Assembly (NCBI GenBank): GCA_023430725.1
Contig: JAEYZD010000059.1
Span: forward strand, 1-44,209
Length of the DNA stretch: 44,209 nt
Source of the DNA: Bacteroidota bacterium
Lineage (GTDB): Bacteria; Bacteroidota; Bacteroidia; Bacteroidales; VadinHA17
Reading direction: 5' to 3'
Each line of letters begins with the position of its first letter. Position 1 is the first letter of the stretch. The notes beneath the pieces were generated by a model. That model saw only the letters and a list, made by a program, of their open reading frames with translations. It was not told where the DNA came from and ran no database searches. A program made the translations under genes and the position numbers. Shown piece by piece: positions 43,092 to 44,209 of this stretch.

Positions 43092-43889
43092 ATGTTGCCT
43101 GAAGTCAAGTATTACAGCCCGTCTGAAGACATCGCCTGGATTGTAAAGCAGTTTGAATTCATCAGGCACGCCAGTCACAATGACCTGACTGACAAGTTTG
43201 TGCCGCGTCAGGATGTCTCCCTTGTTTTTCAATTCGGATCCAGACCCCGCCTGGTCAGACCCGTTGAACAGCAACTGCCCGGGTATTTCATTGCCCCTTT
43301 GACGCCATCTGCGAATTCCATATGCATTTCAGGTATTCTCGAATGCTTCATCGCAACATGCAAGCCAACCGTGCTGTCCAGGGTGCTGGGCATAAGCCTT
43401 GCCCATGACAGCAGGATCTACGTCCCCCTGGCTGATGAAGTGTTCGGTCCGATATATGAAAAGATGAAGGGAGACAGAACCCCGGAGGAGAGGATCGCAT
43501 CCCTTTCCAGCTTCATAAACAGCCTTCATCCCGGCAAATACATACCGGATGAGACTGATCTGATCTTTGATGCAATCGAGAAGAAAGGAATCAACACAAA
43601 TCTTTCTGACATCATCAGCCAGTTTTCAATCAGCGAACGAACGCTGCAGAGAAGATTCAGCAAACGGCTGGGAGCCACACCCAAGACGCTGGTTCGCATA
43701 ATGAGAATCAATTATATCTGGGATTCGATATCCACAGATAAAAGAATTGACTATCACGATCTTGTCTTTCTAGGCAACTATTTCGACCAGACTCATCTTA
43801 TCAAGGATTTCAAGTCAATCACGGGGGAAACACCCGATGCATTTTTCAGGAGAAACCTTGAATTTGCGCGGATCCTGAGCGGCAAATAA
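43092..43889 (+). CDS. AraC-family transcriptional regulator
   Basis: DNA-binding regulator of 265 residues. The N-terminal half (1-145) is a DUF6597-like sensor region (YYSPSEDIAWIVKQFEFIR, VSLVFQFGSRPRLVRP) that probably binds a small ligand or dimerises. The C-terminal half (about 160-262) has the two AraC helix-turn-helix units: NLSDIISQFSISERTLQRRFSKRLGATP and YHDLVFLGNYFDQTHLIKDF followed by ITGETPDAFFRR, the hallmark end of the family. It lies 38 bases after the aldo/keto reductase and may control it or its own operon. It is followed by an intrinsic terminator at once. Confidence 0.9.
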   Translation: MLPEVKYYSPSEDIAWIVKQFEFIRHASHNDLTDKFVPRQDVSLVFQFGSRPRLVRPVEQQLPGYFIAPLTPSANSICISGILECFIATCKPTVLSRVLGISLAHDSRIYVPLADEVFGPIYEKMKGDRTPEERIASLSSFINSLHPGKYIPDETDLIFDAIEKKGINTNLSDIISQFSISERTLQRRFSKRLGATPKTLVRIMRINYIWDSISTDKRIDYHDLVFLGNYFDQTHLIKDFKSITGETPDAFFRRNLEFARILSGK

Positions 43890-43891
43890 AC

Positions 43892-43921
43892 GCTGGCACC
43901 CGCTTCAGGTGTCGGCTTTTT
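43892..43921 (+). terminator. Intrinsic terminator after the AraC gene
   Basis: GCTGGCACC pairs with GGTGTCGGC (9 bp with two G-T pairs) around a 7-base loop, then five T, directly after the AraC stop codon. Confidence 0.8.
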
Positions 43922-43983
43922 ACTATTTCACGCGGGAAATTATTCCTTGTTTTAGGGTTAAAATTTTCACTAAAACCGGAATC

Positions 43984-44209
43984 ATGAGAATCAGAGTCTT
44001 TTTTACAGTATTTGCCATTTTGTCCTTTTTGCTTTCAGGCAGGGCCGTCAATGCCCAGATAGTCAAACCCAAAGAGGTTGTCAGGGAGCAGGGAACCAAC
44101 AGGGCCAACAACAAGATAGAGCAGGGTGTTAACGCCGGTTTCAACAAGATAGAAGAGGGCGTAGGCAGCCTGTTCAAAAAGAAGAAGGGGAACAGCGGAG
44201 AAGAGGAAG
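43984..44209 (+). CDS. Partial exported protein, probably the N-terminus of an OmpA-family protein
   Basis: The first 75 codons of a gene that runs off the window. A Sec signal (MRIRVFFTVFAILSFLLSG, cut near NAQ) is followed by KEVVREQGTNRANNKIEQGV, a charged helix, and then KIEEGVGSLFKKKKG and an acidic stretch. This order, a short helix with NRANNKI and a GVGSLFKKKK linker, is what I have seen at the start of Bacteroidota OmpA-family proteins with a C-terminal peptidoglycan-binding domain. That domain is beyond the window, so the call is tentative. A poly-Lys linker of this kind could also occur in other envelope proteins. Confidence 0.5.
   Translation, partial: MRIRVFFTVFAILSFLLSGRAVNAQIVKPKEVVREQGTNRANNKIEQGVNAGFNKIEEGVGSLFKKKKGNSGEEE

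Overview
The window (about 44 kb, near 50% GC, no stretch over 300 bases without a gene) reads as a chromosomal segment of a Bacteroidota bacterium, most likely Bacteroidales-like. The signs are a FecI-type sigma factor / FecR anti-sigma / SusC / SusD set, type IX secretion (T9SS) C-terminal sorting domains on two secreted proteins, many lipoproteins, DUF1987, DUF3788, DUF302 and DUF3108 family genes, few Shine-Dalgarno sequences, and several TAnnTTTG promoter elements of the Bacteroides type. I see no insertion sequence, prophage, CRISPR array or plasmid function.

Layout. 1-6.8 kb (+): a 5'-truncated KefB-type cation/proton antiporter, 1-pyrroline-5-carboxylate dehydrogenase (pruA), a small lipoprotein, and a large macroglobulin-like protein with a TonB plug but no barrel. 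6.8-13.9 kb (mixed strands): a CotH-kinase/lamin-tail T9SS protein, a GNAT acetyltransferase, DUF302, DUF6544-like, a secreted GH16 beta-glucanase, tRNA-Gln, a SiaC-like (DUF1987) protein, a small ribbon-helix-helix-like protein and class II fructose-bisphosphate aldolase. 14.1-20.1 kb (+), probably one transcript: a TolC-like protein, a MacA/HlyD-like adaptor, tsaB, DUF3108, efp and a GAF-PP2C (SpoIIE) phosphatase. 20.0-24.3 kb (-): O-antigen-ligase family protein, Wzz-like protein, tyrS, CvpA. 24.4-28.3 kb (+): a shortened FGGY sugar kinase and an M16 peptidase lipoprotein. 28.4-34.6 kb (-): a tight five-gene run with an alpha/beta hydrolase, a type-B carboxylesterase, a HAD phosphatase, a GH128-like glucanase and DUF3788. 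34.8-41.7 kb (+): ECF sigma, FecR, SusC with STN domain, SusD. 41.7-44.2 kb: a FucU/RbsD mutarotase (-), an aldo/keto reductase, an AraC regulator and the start of an OmpA-type protein cut by the window edge.

How they work together. The main system is the trans-envelope signalling uptake locus at 34.8-41.7 kb: a SusC with an N-terminal STN domain signals through FecR to its ECF sigma factor, and SusD captures the ligand. The secreted GH16 and GH128 enzymes both point to beta-1,3-glucan use, and the esterases beside GH128 suggest decorated substrates, but no glycoside hydrolase lies inside the sigma/FecR/SusCD unit, so its ligand is unknown. The most interesting non-coding signal is a minus-strand intrinsic terminator plus a minus-strand -7 element in the leader of susC. 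These are the expected parts of a short cis-antisense RNA like those that repress polysaccharide loci in Bacteroides. Nothing here proves a wholly new system; the best leads are that RNA, the barrel-less plug protein, an FGGY kinase lacking its middle, and an efflux adaptor/TolC pair without a pump.
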